Positions 12,569-22,140 of a stretch of 64,000 bases of DNA are shown here, one piece after another. Location: NCBI GenBank assembly GCA_003313425.1, contig NHZP01000002.1:1860001-1924000 (forward strand). The letters run 5' to 3'. Origin of the DNA: Pseudopyrenochaeta lycopersici (lineage: Eukaryota > Ascomycota > Dothideomycetes > Pleosporales > Pseudopyrenochaetaceae). Made by a program: the position numbers and the translations under genes. Under the pieces are notes generated by a model. The model ran no database searches. It saw only the letters and a list, made by a program, of their open reading frames with translations, and was not told the origin of the DNA. Every line of letters begins with the position of its first letter. The first letter of the stretch is position 1.

Positions 12569-14219
12569 TCAATACACCTCCCCCAGCCTCGGCTTCCCAC
12601 CCTTCCAGTCGTCCCTCTCATAGTACCTAAACACCAAATCATAACCATCCAAATCGTGTACGATACGATCAACACGGCGATATCCAGGGATTGTCTCCAT
12701 CCTCTTGGCCTTCTCTACATCCTTGCCAGGGTGTTCATCGAAGTTGGGCTTGGCCTCAAAGAGGGTGACACTGAATCGTCCAGGCTTGAAGATGCCAACC
12801 ACGTGCTCGACGACATCAGCAGTTTCTCTGCCAGTCTGTCGGGCGGGCACATTGGTCTCAAACGAGGCATAGGAGCACTGCGGCTCGGGCGTGACGTGGA
12901 CGGTGAAGTAGTGGGTAGCATCGGAGCCTTTCATAGAGCCATTGGGAGCGCCTCCAGGAGCGGGCACAACGCCGTTGGCGGAGAAACCACAGGGCGTAAA
13001 GAGATAGGCATCGATACGGGCGTCAGGATACTTGGACGTGGGGTAGACGTCAGCCAGGCCGCAGGCTTCGGAGACAACGGTGCCGAGCGTGTGACCTTCG
13101 GTGGTCAGCTCCTCGGGAAATGTGAGCTCATCGTCCGAGCTGAATCCGGAGTGGTCCGAAGAGGTTTGTTCAAACACGTCGAAGCTGTCATCCGAGGTAT
13201 GTGTGTTGGCAGCAGAATTGAGAACCGTTGACCCGCCAAGGCTCTCACACTTCTCTTCCGGGATGGATCCAAGAGACTGGATAGCATTCTTCCGGGCATC
13301 ACGAGCCTTTTGGAGGTATCGACCTTCCGCAACCGCACTTGCGTCCTCGAGGTAGAACTGACGAGCGTTCATCTCATCGAGATCGGTCATCAGAACCTCC
13401 AAAGTCTCATCCTCCTCCTCTTCGGTAGCCCGCTCAGGCAACAAGCGCTGAGGATGGCTGACAAACTTGGTCTCGGTCTCTGCGATTTCATGGGCCGGGC
13501 TGGTGGGAGGGGTAAGGCGCATATCGGGACCGGTGATGTACAAATACCAATGTTCGCCGTTCATCTTTCCAATCATGTATGCACTGCCTCCCTGGAAGCG
13601 TTGGTCGAGGTACCGAACTTCATCTCGCCAGCTGCGATGAGGACCTCGCTGCTGGTCTGGGTAGAGGAAGTTCTTCCTACTGTAGAAGACACGGTAGGGC
13701 GTAGCAGCCGCCGCAATACCAGAGCCTGGCTGGGGGGCAACGTATGGGAAGCCGGCTTCAACAGCGGCAATCTCTAGCATGCGGGTAAGACCCCAGAGCA
13801 GCGTCGTAGTACCACAGGTCTTGAGCACGACCTTGTGGGGGAAGACAAAAAAGCTCGACTCGGACAAGAGGTAGGCATCTACGTGCTCTGACTCGATGAC
13901 AGAGAGGACCTTGCAGTTGACCAGATCGAGCATCTCCTTCCACACCTCACCAGACACCTTCTTGAGGCCTAGTGGGCCGGCTTGGCCGGGCAGGTCGGTG
14001 GCAGAGGCACTGAACCATACCTCTAGAAGCTTCTCAGGACCTATCACATGTTAGCCTGCTGTCCCAAAACAAGAGCAGAGCATGGACAGTGTGTATACCT
14101 TCAAAGGCATTGGTGGAGTCAAGGTCGATGGTGGCTTCCTTGTTGATTGTCAAATGCGGGGTGCCAATATGCGACGACGGGGACGCGGTGTAGTGCTTGG
14201 GAATTTCAGTAGCGACCAT
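12569..14219 (-). CDS. SPE2: S-adenosylmethionine decarboxylase proenzyme
   Basis: Pyruvoyl enzyme that decarboxylates S-adenosylmethionine to supply aminopropyl groups for spermidine and spermine synthesis. Two exons (14219..14099 and 14040..12569; 58-nt intron) give 530 residues, longer than the human enzyme (334) because of acidic, Ser-rich inserts. The N-terminal FEGPEKLLEVWF block carries the conserved glutamates. Self-cleavage is expected between Glu101 and Ser102 in YLLSESSFFVF, and the active-site cysteine is Cys116 in LKTCGTT. Their 14-residue spacing matches human Ser68/Cys82. The ATHYFTVHVTPEPQCSYASF block contains the His and Ser used in processing. An insert around residues 225-330 is rich in Glu, Asp and Ser and may be a regulatory or unstable segment. 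The leader is long and contains a small uORF (see 14741..14788), the usual type of polyamine control in this family. Confidence 0.96.
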
Positions 14220-14740
14220 CTCTTGGCTGTGTGGCAGCTGTGCGCACGGAACAGATATATGATAGACGAGTTTACCGGATCTGTTGATGTGGCTGCTTTG
14301 AGATGGAGATAGCTGTGAGCCGCTCGCTCAGACAAGCAATGCGGTGCTCGCCTGAGAAGAGAAGGCCCACGGGTTGTGAAGGGTGGAGAGGCTGGCGTTT
14401 GCCAGCAGCAGCCGATGCGGATGTGGTGTGACGGGGACGTAGTCGATGTTAGGGAGGTCGAGCGGAGAGCGGAATAAACGAGGCTTTGCGCCGGGAAATG
14501 GTGTCAGTCGATGTGTTCCTCGCAATACCAGATTCCGATACCCTGGGCAAGTATCGGGTCCAGCAGACGAGGAGATCTGCTTAGTGGGGTGTCAAGACGG
14601 ACGGTGGCGGGCGGCGGGGAGTAGTTGATGTTATCTGGGCCTGCAGCAGTCAGCATTGTGCCCCAGGCAGTTGTACTCGCTACTTCACACAGTAGTGGTG
14701 GTGCTGGTCGTCGTAGTCGAGGGCGCGGTGGAGGCACGAC

Positions 14741-14788
14741 TCACTTCGCAGGCTTGGATAGAAAGCGTACCAGGTCCTCTTGACGCAT
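14741..14788 (-). other. Candidate upstream ORF in the SPE2 leader
   Basis: A 15-codon ATG-initiated ORF (MRQEDLVRFLSKPAK then TGA) lies 522 bases upstream of the SPE2 start. Its stop overlaps a possible GTGAGT splice donor, so part of the leader may be spliced. AdoMetDC genes of animals, plants and fungi often have regulatory uORFs. Whether this one is transcribed is not shown by the sequence. Confidence 0.35.
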
Positions 14789-14950
14789 GGAATGGCGAAA
14801 ACGGGCGGCGGAAAACGGTCTGCGGGCGATGACAGCCTATGCAGTGTGGTAGCAGGTTAAGAGTAGGTCTGCCAGCTTGACGGCGTCGACGCGACGAGTA
14901 GCGCAGAGCTGAGGGGGCACTTCAATGGCGTTGGGCGCTGGTGCGGGAAC

Positions 14951-14966
14951 TGTGTGTGTGTGTGTG
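14951..14966. repeat. (TG)8 microsatellite
   Basis: A perfect dinucleotide run, CA on the SPE2 sense strand, in the CT/CA-rich region that probably forms the SPE2 promoter or 5' UTR. Confidence 0.85.
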
Positions 14967-15780
14967 TTTAGCTGGAACCCTCTTTCCTGGCCTGCGGGCA
15001 GCCTAGGCAACTCCACGGGACGGCGATAATGAGAGAAGCAACGTACTGTTCGAGGCAGAGGCAACCTTCACCAAAGTGCGGCAACGAGTTTGCTGCTGAT
15101 GTGGGTGCGAGAGAGCTTTGGGCCTTGTCGCGTGTGAAGATTTTCCCGCACATGCGTTGTTTTTTGACTAGGACGTCACCGCCAGTTTGTGGCTGGAAAC
15201 GGGTGCGCCCCGAGCCAGAGCCGTTAGCCCCACGACTGTTTTCAACATCGCCTTGCACCTTCGCGCACAGCAGACAATCCTCATGGAATGCTAAATTACT
15301 ACGGCCCAGACTTGGTAGAAGTGTGCGCTCGCAACCGACTAGCAACCACCAGTCCATTTCGTCTTCTGTTCCCCGCACCTTGTATTGCATTTGTGCGCCA
15401 AATGTTACCCAACCTGCTCTCACCATACCCTAGTCCCCCCAAAGATAGAAATCCTGCACACCCAACAACGCCCGCTATAGCCCTACCCAATTCTACTATT
15501 ATACTTGCTGGCCCAACTGTATATTACCTTGACGCGTGCACCCATCTTCCTGATTGCCATACCCCATGTCACCGCCTACCGCTCAGCCGCAACTCTCTGC
15601 ACCTCAACCCTAGCTACCACAACGCCCACCTGCATACTGTACCAGTACCGCCATTCCGTCGCTCCGCTCTGAATTCATGACACCGCTAATTGTCCCACCC
15701 AGCTATATGCGCATAACGACCCGTCGTATAGGTATAGCAGCCTTCCACACTTTTTAATCGTATGCCGTGGCCCATGGTCC

Positions 15781-17905
15781 TCAACTTGCCGTGAAAGGAA
15801 GTTTGGCTAGCTTTCCGTGCGACAAAAATGTACCGAAGCACTCTCGCAGATCAAGCACCAAGAGGTCGGGTTGCTCCCATGCAGGCAGGACGCTCGGTCG
15901 TTGGTGGCGCTTCACCCACGCCATGTCCCACGACGCAGAGCCCCACATCAATGGTGCTCTGGTACAATTGCGCCCTTGAAAAGCGCTGATACCTAGAGGT
16001 ACTGGGCAATAATCGTTCCACTGGGAACTGCTGGTGTCGAGGTGAGCGCGGCGAAGCCAACGTAGTGCCTAAAACGAATGGTCCGTCAGCAAACTATAAA
16101 CGTAGATGGGAAGTGGAAACAGGCCACCGAATATAATTAGAGTGTTTGCGCAGCATTCCGATACCGCCATGCACTCTAAGAATACCGATCGCCCCAATCC
16201 CGATCCACTGTGGAGTTACGTACAGCTTCAGGACCTGGGAGCCATTGCAGCATTGTGAAGCTGAGGATCTCAGTAGGTGACCATATGTAATTACGACCAT
16301 CCGTCTCGCTCTGTTGGGGCTTAGATGGATGCTGTGGTTGGTTCGTAGATCGTGATTGAATTCGAGTTTGTTCCGCTTGATCATAGTATGAGTCCTGCAT
16401 CTCAAGCTCGATTGGTGATAGAAATGGTGACCTTGACCTTGATGTGAGTGGTGAATGAGACGGGGCTCGAGTGTGAATAATATCAAGCAAAGCTGCCAAA
16501 AGCCCTACAGGCGAGTCACATAGCGAAAAGGCTAGTGTCTGCGGTCGGAGCGAGTATAATCGGTGTAGTTTGAGGGGTCTCGTGGAGTAGAGTGAGACCT
16601 GGTTTGCCTCTGGATGCTCTTGTTTATTGGCTGTTTGAAGCTCTGCGGGTATATAGCCAAAGCTCAAGAAGGGTATCTTGGCCTGCGTAAGTCGCGCGAT
16701 TCGGTACTTCATGTAGGCCAGCGGACCGCGCTTGTATGTGGGCTCAGCAAACGATGGATTTGCTGCATGGACTGCCAGACAATGCTTGGGGTATTGCAGC
16801 GCTAGTGCCCGGCAGATACTGAAGCCCCTAGTTGGGTCAATGGTGTTGACCTTGTGTTTTTCTGCAGTTTACTCACCACCCTGTGCCGTGAGTGACATAT
16901 TGTTCATATCCCAACTGGACCATGAGCTGATTGAATACCCCTGCAGTTCCGTTCAGGCCAAATTCCTCAGACGAACTTGCGTCGCTAAAGCCAAAGCCTG
17001 GTATACTTGGTGCAACAACATGAAAAGCTTGCTGTGCACCATCACCGAAGCTCGGCAGCGAGTGGGGATCAGTGAGGGCGTCAAGGATCCGTTGGACTTC
17101 GATAAATGAAGAGGGCCATGTGTGGCAAAAGAGAAGCGGTATTGCGTTCTTATGTTTGGATCGCTTGTGGACAAAGTGTATCCGGAGTGACTGAGAGGTG
17201 GAAGGATTAGATTTGGAAGGAGTAGTGATAGTGGTACGATATTGGGGAAGGTCTAAGTTGAATGCTGCTTCCGCAGCTCTCCAGTCATAGCCCTCAAGCC
17301 TACGGGAATTTTAGCATCTCTCGCTCGGTCGTAAATAAATAGATATAGTATAAGCGGCCCTGAAGCCTGATCCACTGGGTCTAAAAGCGCAAACGTGAGC
17401 GTATTTTTCCCTCCCACATCTTCATGTCCAGCGATAATCAGTAATGGGTCGAGTTGTACAGGTAGCGGCTTTTCAACACCTTTTGCGTCTCTGAGTTTGG
17501 ATTCGCAACAGCCGCTACACGATGCGACCCGTTATGGTCGCAAGCGCCGGAGATCCCTTCTTGAAGCGCTACCCAATCCATCTGAGGGATCAACATTATG
17601 CGCGCCCGACCACCTTCCCCCCCGAACGGGCAGACCAGGTTGGCTTGTAGAGATATGGACTCACCAGAAATCCAGTAGTGGCTCAAGGACAGTCTTCGGG
17701 GTACCTTGATCCCAGCTTCTTTGCTCCGGAAGCTCAAGCTCACGCGGTAGACGAGTTAATTCGAGTTTCTTCTTCGTCAGCTCCAAGTACTTTGCTGAGA
17801 CCTGGCGGTATGGTTAGCAGTCACTAGCGGATAAAGAGCATAGACACACACATGCATACTGTAGGTGCTGGCAACCTCCTTCTCACCCTGCTGTTCAGTG
17901 GCCAT
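15781..17905 (-). CDS. Epoxide-hydrolase-like alpha/beta-hydrolase, probably a pseudoenzyme
   Basis: Alpha/beta-hydrolase of the microsomal epoxide-hydrolase type with an EHN N-terminal domain. Five exons close in frame: 17905..17852, 17801..17665, 17299..16877, 16827..16224 and 16068..15781, giving 501 residues. Landmarks are ELTKKKLELTRLP and DFWLEGYDWRAAEAAFN in the EHN domain, then CHTWPSSFIEVQRI, APSIPGFGFSDA and, near the C-terminus, an AWEQPDLL block. The nucleophile elbow, usually GGDWG, reads HGTGWGF (201-207), so Gly204 stands where the catalytic Asp should be. The segment before AWEQP, usually GGHFAA, reads PSVLPA, so Val466 replaces the catalytic His. Canonical epoxide hydrolysis is therefore unlikely and a binding or altered catalytic role is possible. 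Intron 2 is long (365 nt) compared with its neighbours, so that junction is the least certain. Confidence 0.8.
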
Positions 17906-18608
17906 ACTGTAAAAATGTCTCAGGCTTGTACTGTTCCTATTATTTAAGGGCTGAATAATCAGCAATTTTCTCTACTGTAATAGAGATTTGCTACCTCTGA
18001 TAACCCAAATTACACCTACCTGATCAGGTGAACGTACTTGGTATCATTCGGTCTATAGTGTGAGTGACTGACTCCTTGTGTATCGACGGTATATTAGAGC
18101 AACAAGATTAACAAACACGGCTTCTAGAGCGTGTAGAAGTGAGAGAGTGGGTCGCAGGTCGCGACTACCGCACAGGTTCGGGTACCTACCCAGTACATTA
18201 CCGTCATCCATGCAAATTCGGTTCTGACTCGTCACAATAGCATGGTGAGATAGAAAGGCCGAAAACACGTCAGTCAAGTATAAGGATTGCGCGTTTCGCG
18301 TCATATTCGAAAGAGTCTAGAAGCACTTGTGGAAAATCTTGGATTTCTGTTGGCTGTATACCCCGGATACGTCCAGGTTGTGAGTTCGCCACACATGGGT
18401 GGCTGTGCAAGCCTCATTTTAGTCAGGGTCCAGTCCTATCTCTGATATGATCGGCAAACCACAAGTTCGAAAAACAGGGTAAAAGTCCTTGCCTGCAGCT
18501 CAGGTACGCCAATCATTGCCCGCTATTCTAGGACCCTCGTTTAGAATGAATAGTAATGTGGCCACTTCTCAGCCAATATTTTGCCATCTGAGAGGGGAAA
18601 GTGATGCA
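17906..18608. other. Intergenic region between hydrolase-like gene and HID1
   Basis: About 700 bases holding the promoter of the hydrolase-like gene and the HID1 3' flank. No coding sequence or repeat recognised. Confidence 0.45.
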
Positions 18609-21597
18609 CTAGACGTCCCGAACAGTACCTGGCGCATTCGTATTCCCGGCATTGCCGCTGCTTGCTGGATTGCGCTGTGTGGCCTGAGTGGCCGCTCCCC
18701 GCAGATTGAGGCTTCCAATGCGTTGCACGAGGTTGCTACCGACAGCGTCTACTGCGCCTCGTGGTGCCAGGAGTGTAGGGGTGGCGGCAGCGCCCTCTTG
18801 AACCCTGAATAGCCTTATGCTAGTGTTGTTCCACACTCCCGCTGTACCCTTCGCCACAAGCATCTCGGCTGCGAAGACGAATCCCCACAGTAGCGACTCG
18901 TACCACCCAAGAGATAAGGGTGACCATTCGAAAAGATGCACCCTGATAAGGGAGGGCTCAATACCGCGCACTTCCGTCTCGCGGATAACGTTCAGTGCTG
19001 CTGCCGTATCATTGGAGCTTCCTGAACTGGGCATCTTAGGACCGAGCTCCGATATCAGCATAAGGATAGTGTGAAGCGGGAGCCCCGAAAGCCAACCCTC
19101 AAGCTAGACGCAGGATTAGTATAGTCCATATTCAGGCAGGAAATACTTACCCATGGGACAGATGGCGTAAAGAAATCATTCGAGGCTAACGTTGGGCCCG
19201 CCAAGCTATGGAGGCTAGTGATGCTGTTCTGTCGAGAGAAGGTAGGCTGCCCAACTGGCATTTTGCCTCGCGCCTTCTCTGACATGCCCCTCAACTGAAG
19301 TGGAACAGACTCGTCAACGGATGATGCTATCGATTCACTTCTTGAGGCTCCCGATGGTACCCGTGGGGGAGAATGCGGTGCCTCTGGTCGGCGCTCATCT
19401 TCCGCATCCGAATCATCGTCATCACCAATGGCAAAGGCGCTATCCTCCTCTGGCACATTGCCTAGGGTGGGCGTTCGAGATATCGTAGGGCTCCGTAAGC
19501 TGTCAATGGAATTTGCTCTCTGTAGCTCCCCTCCACCCTCTTTACGTTGCTGATTCTGACGTTCAAGCTCCTCCTGGCCACTCTCTAGCGTAAAATCTCG
19601 TAGTGCCTGGAACCGCTTTCGTGATCGTACAATTGCATAAACGAGATTTGGGTTATCTGTACAATAATTAGCGACTTGGAAAGATTGCGGCAACCGAAGC
19701 AAAGCCTTACGTGAATACTGGTGCTCGATCATGGCATTTAGGGCTTCGAGCAACGACTGGAGAAGAGTGTGATTGTTCTCATTTGCGAACAAAAAACTAG
19801 GTGATGACATGGACGCAAAGAGTTGAAGAAGCTTTGAGCTCGGGGCTCGTCCCAGGTTCTGCACATAAGCTGCGATGTTATTGAGAATTGCGAGTAGAGC
19901 CGGATATATTGCATCCAGCTTGCCTTTCCCAGTGGTAAGCAGTGTGTATATGGACTATTTAGGTTAGCATATATCAAGTCACGAAGCTTTGTACGTACTG
20001 TGATGACATAGTCGGCGTATGTGCCATGAAAGTTAGGTATCCGAATGCTTGCGGGAAGCGACTCTTGCCCCTCGAATGTCTTGTTAAGGCTTTTTCCAAA
20101 TTGAGGTTCGACACTCAAGGTCTGAAGTACGAACACACACATGCGCACAAGTCCTTGCTTTGAAGGATCATTACGCTGATCGATGGCATAGTACAACACC
20201 AGAACGACAAAGTCATGAGCCCTGTCGGTATCGATGATGAAGGAGCGGAAACGCTTGTTACACTGTAACGCTTCCCAGAATAGCATAATCATCTCAGGCG
20301 CCCATGTCAGCGACTTATGGCTACCAGGGAGATACGAAGTGTTGGCTTGAAGCTTCAACATGTTAGCGACGAGGACTTAGAATGACAGAAGAAGCCTTAC
20401 GGGTTGATTCAGGTTTCTTGTCATGCCGTCTACCAAAAACTGGAAATCTTGTGGTCGGTGTAAGCGACCAAGGAAATGGCGAAAGAAGTTCTTAGGTGCC
20501 GGTCCATTCCCGGGCTCGGGAATGGGGTACAGTATGAGTACTAAAAGAAGCTGCAAGCAGTATGTGACAAGTACCTGCCTCTGATCCTTGAACACAACAT
20601 GATCGTATGGCACGCGCCATGTTGCGGGGTTATACTTCAACGTCTGTGAAAGTTAGCATACAACAGGCGGGCGTGGTGAAATACTGACTGTGTTCAGCAG
20701 TGAACAGAGAAGTGATAGCACGACCTGCTTGTCAGGACATGTTGCTATATATGTTATAGCCTTGACGCCCTTTACAGGAAGGACACCTGAGCTGGGTCAA
20801 TACCTCCACAATGCGAGGCTGAATGGGGTCAATTTACCGGCAGACATGTACATGGATTTGCTCGCAAAAGTAAGCAATAAGCGCAGAATCTCAGTTCTGT
20901 TGCTCTCAAACTCCTTGGTCGAAGCCACAGGCGTGTTGCAGCCCACGCCGCTCTGCCATATTGCGTACGACACCTTGTTCTTGCCAGCTGGGACTTTAGG
21001 CAGCGTGAACTCGGAAAAGAAGAGCAGGTCGATCAGGGTGTCAATAATCTCCTCGGCGAGCGGCTTGGCCTGCTCGAATTCGGGCTCTTTCTCGGTTGGG
21101 GTCTGCTCCGGGTGGGCTTCGTCAAAGATGACCTCGCTCCTCACAAGCTGACCGCGTCGGCTGCGTTTGCGCCGCTCGGCCCAGAAGAACTGGTCTTCCC
21201 ATCCTTCGAGATGGTCGGCCTCGTAAAGAAACGGCAGCAGCCGCGTGAGTACCCGTATGCAATTGAGGGCATCGCGCTCGGGTGCGAGCTCAGGATCGGG
21301 GAAGGAGGGGTGGTTGCGGAGGACACAGAGGCGCGAGGTCACGGCTAGGATAAGTGTTTCGAGGTTTGCGAGGTTGTTGTCGCGCGTGCGGCGGATATCC
21401 GCGGGTGAGAAGAGCGAGAAGACATCTTCGGTGGACTCGGGCAGCTCCCAGAACTGGTGCAGCGATTAGTAGGGCTTCGCAAACGTGGAACGGGGCCGTA
21501 CGCCAGTCCAGTAGGCGTCGTCGGCGGGGATCTGCTTAGGCTCCGACAGGCGGAAGATGCCCTGCTTGAAGCTGAGTTTCGAGTCGGACGCGCCCAT
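18609..21597 (-). CDS. HID1: HID1-family Golgi protein (Ecm30/Ftp105-like)
   Basis: Homologue of HID1 (high-temperature-induced dauer formation protein 1). In animals it acts at the Golgi in secretory-granule sorting, and fission yeast Ftp105 anchors a deubiquitinase at the Golgi. Eight exons close in frame: 21597..21502, 21453..20838, 20786..20689, 20643..20401, 20352..19999, 19954..19711, 19656..19151 and 19103..18609, giving 883 residues. The N-terminus MGASDSKLSF has the MGxxxS form expected for N-myristoylation. Family blocks include FWELPESTEDVFSLFSPADI, RNLNQPLQANTSYLPGSHKS, NPNLVYAIVRSRKRFQAL and FEWSPLSLGWYESLLWGF. Residues about 590-720 form an acidic, Ser/Pro-rich linker. Introns are 44-54 nt with clear branch sites, for example CTACTAATCG in intron 1. 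It is divergent to SSL2. Confidence 0.92.
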
Positions 21598-22140
21598 TGG
21601 GATGCATGTCACTATCTCATGTGTGCATTCAGTGCGCGGGTGAGAGTGGCAGCTTGGCTGGAAGGACTACGTCGGCGATGCAAACCAAGCAAAATGCCGC
21701 CCCATCTTGAAGCCTCTCACATGTTTTCGCGACGCCGCCGCGACGCGTCGATTAGCAACCCGGCAATTACTTTGCTCAAACGATCGCTTCAGCCTGCTCA
21801 TGTCGCCGTGAACCCTCTCACAGCACTCGCACCCCATATTGGCGCCTTCGCAGGCTGAGGTCGAAGCACGAGAAACTACGTCATTACATAATCACCGCCC
21901 AAGCGCTCCATGCATATTCTCTTTGCTGCCTCCGCCACATCTTGTCTGCAACCTTGCCGGCCCCTATCCACCACAGCTACGTCGTCCGTGTCCTGATCGC
22001 GCCTTCTGCTCCTGCCCATTGCCCTACATAGGCGCCATTCGTTGCTTACGTGCCGTGGGCCCACAGCGTGCCCTACAAGCCACGGTCCGTGATACCATCG
22101 CAGGCTCGACGTGTGCCGCTGCTGGCGTCGAGCTGCCACC
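21598..22140. promoter_or_regulatory. Divergent intergenic region between HID1 and SSL2
   Basis: 543 bases separate the two outward-facing starts. It must contain both promoters. No TATA box or strong motif was recognised. An in-frame ORF extends SSL2 upstream by 10 codons to 22111, but that start is a non-ATG codon. Confidence 0.4.

Larger units (their letters stand above)
14220..15780. other. SPE2 leader and promoter, then 3' flank of the hydrolase-like gene
   Basis: About 1.56 kb with no independent gene recognised. The part from 14220 to roughly 15000 is C/T-rich on the minus strand, with open but ATG-less frames, consistent with a long 5' UTR and possible leader introns (for example a TGCTGACTGCTGCAG-type acceptor near 14640). 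The rest appears non-coding. Confidence 0.45.

Noticed and set aside
12413..13231. 272-codon plus-strand ORF
   Set aside because: Antisense shadow of the SPE2 coding exon, which has unmistakable catalytic motifs; the plus-strand translation has no family features.
14968..15426. 152-codon minus-strand ORF as a gene upstream of SPE2
   Set aside because: No family resemblance and it overlaps the probable SPE2 promoter; more likely chance.
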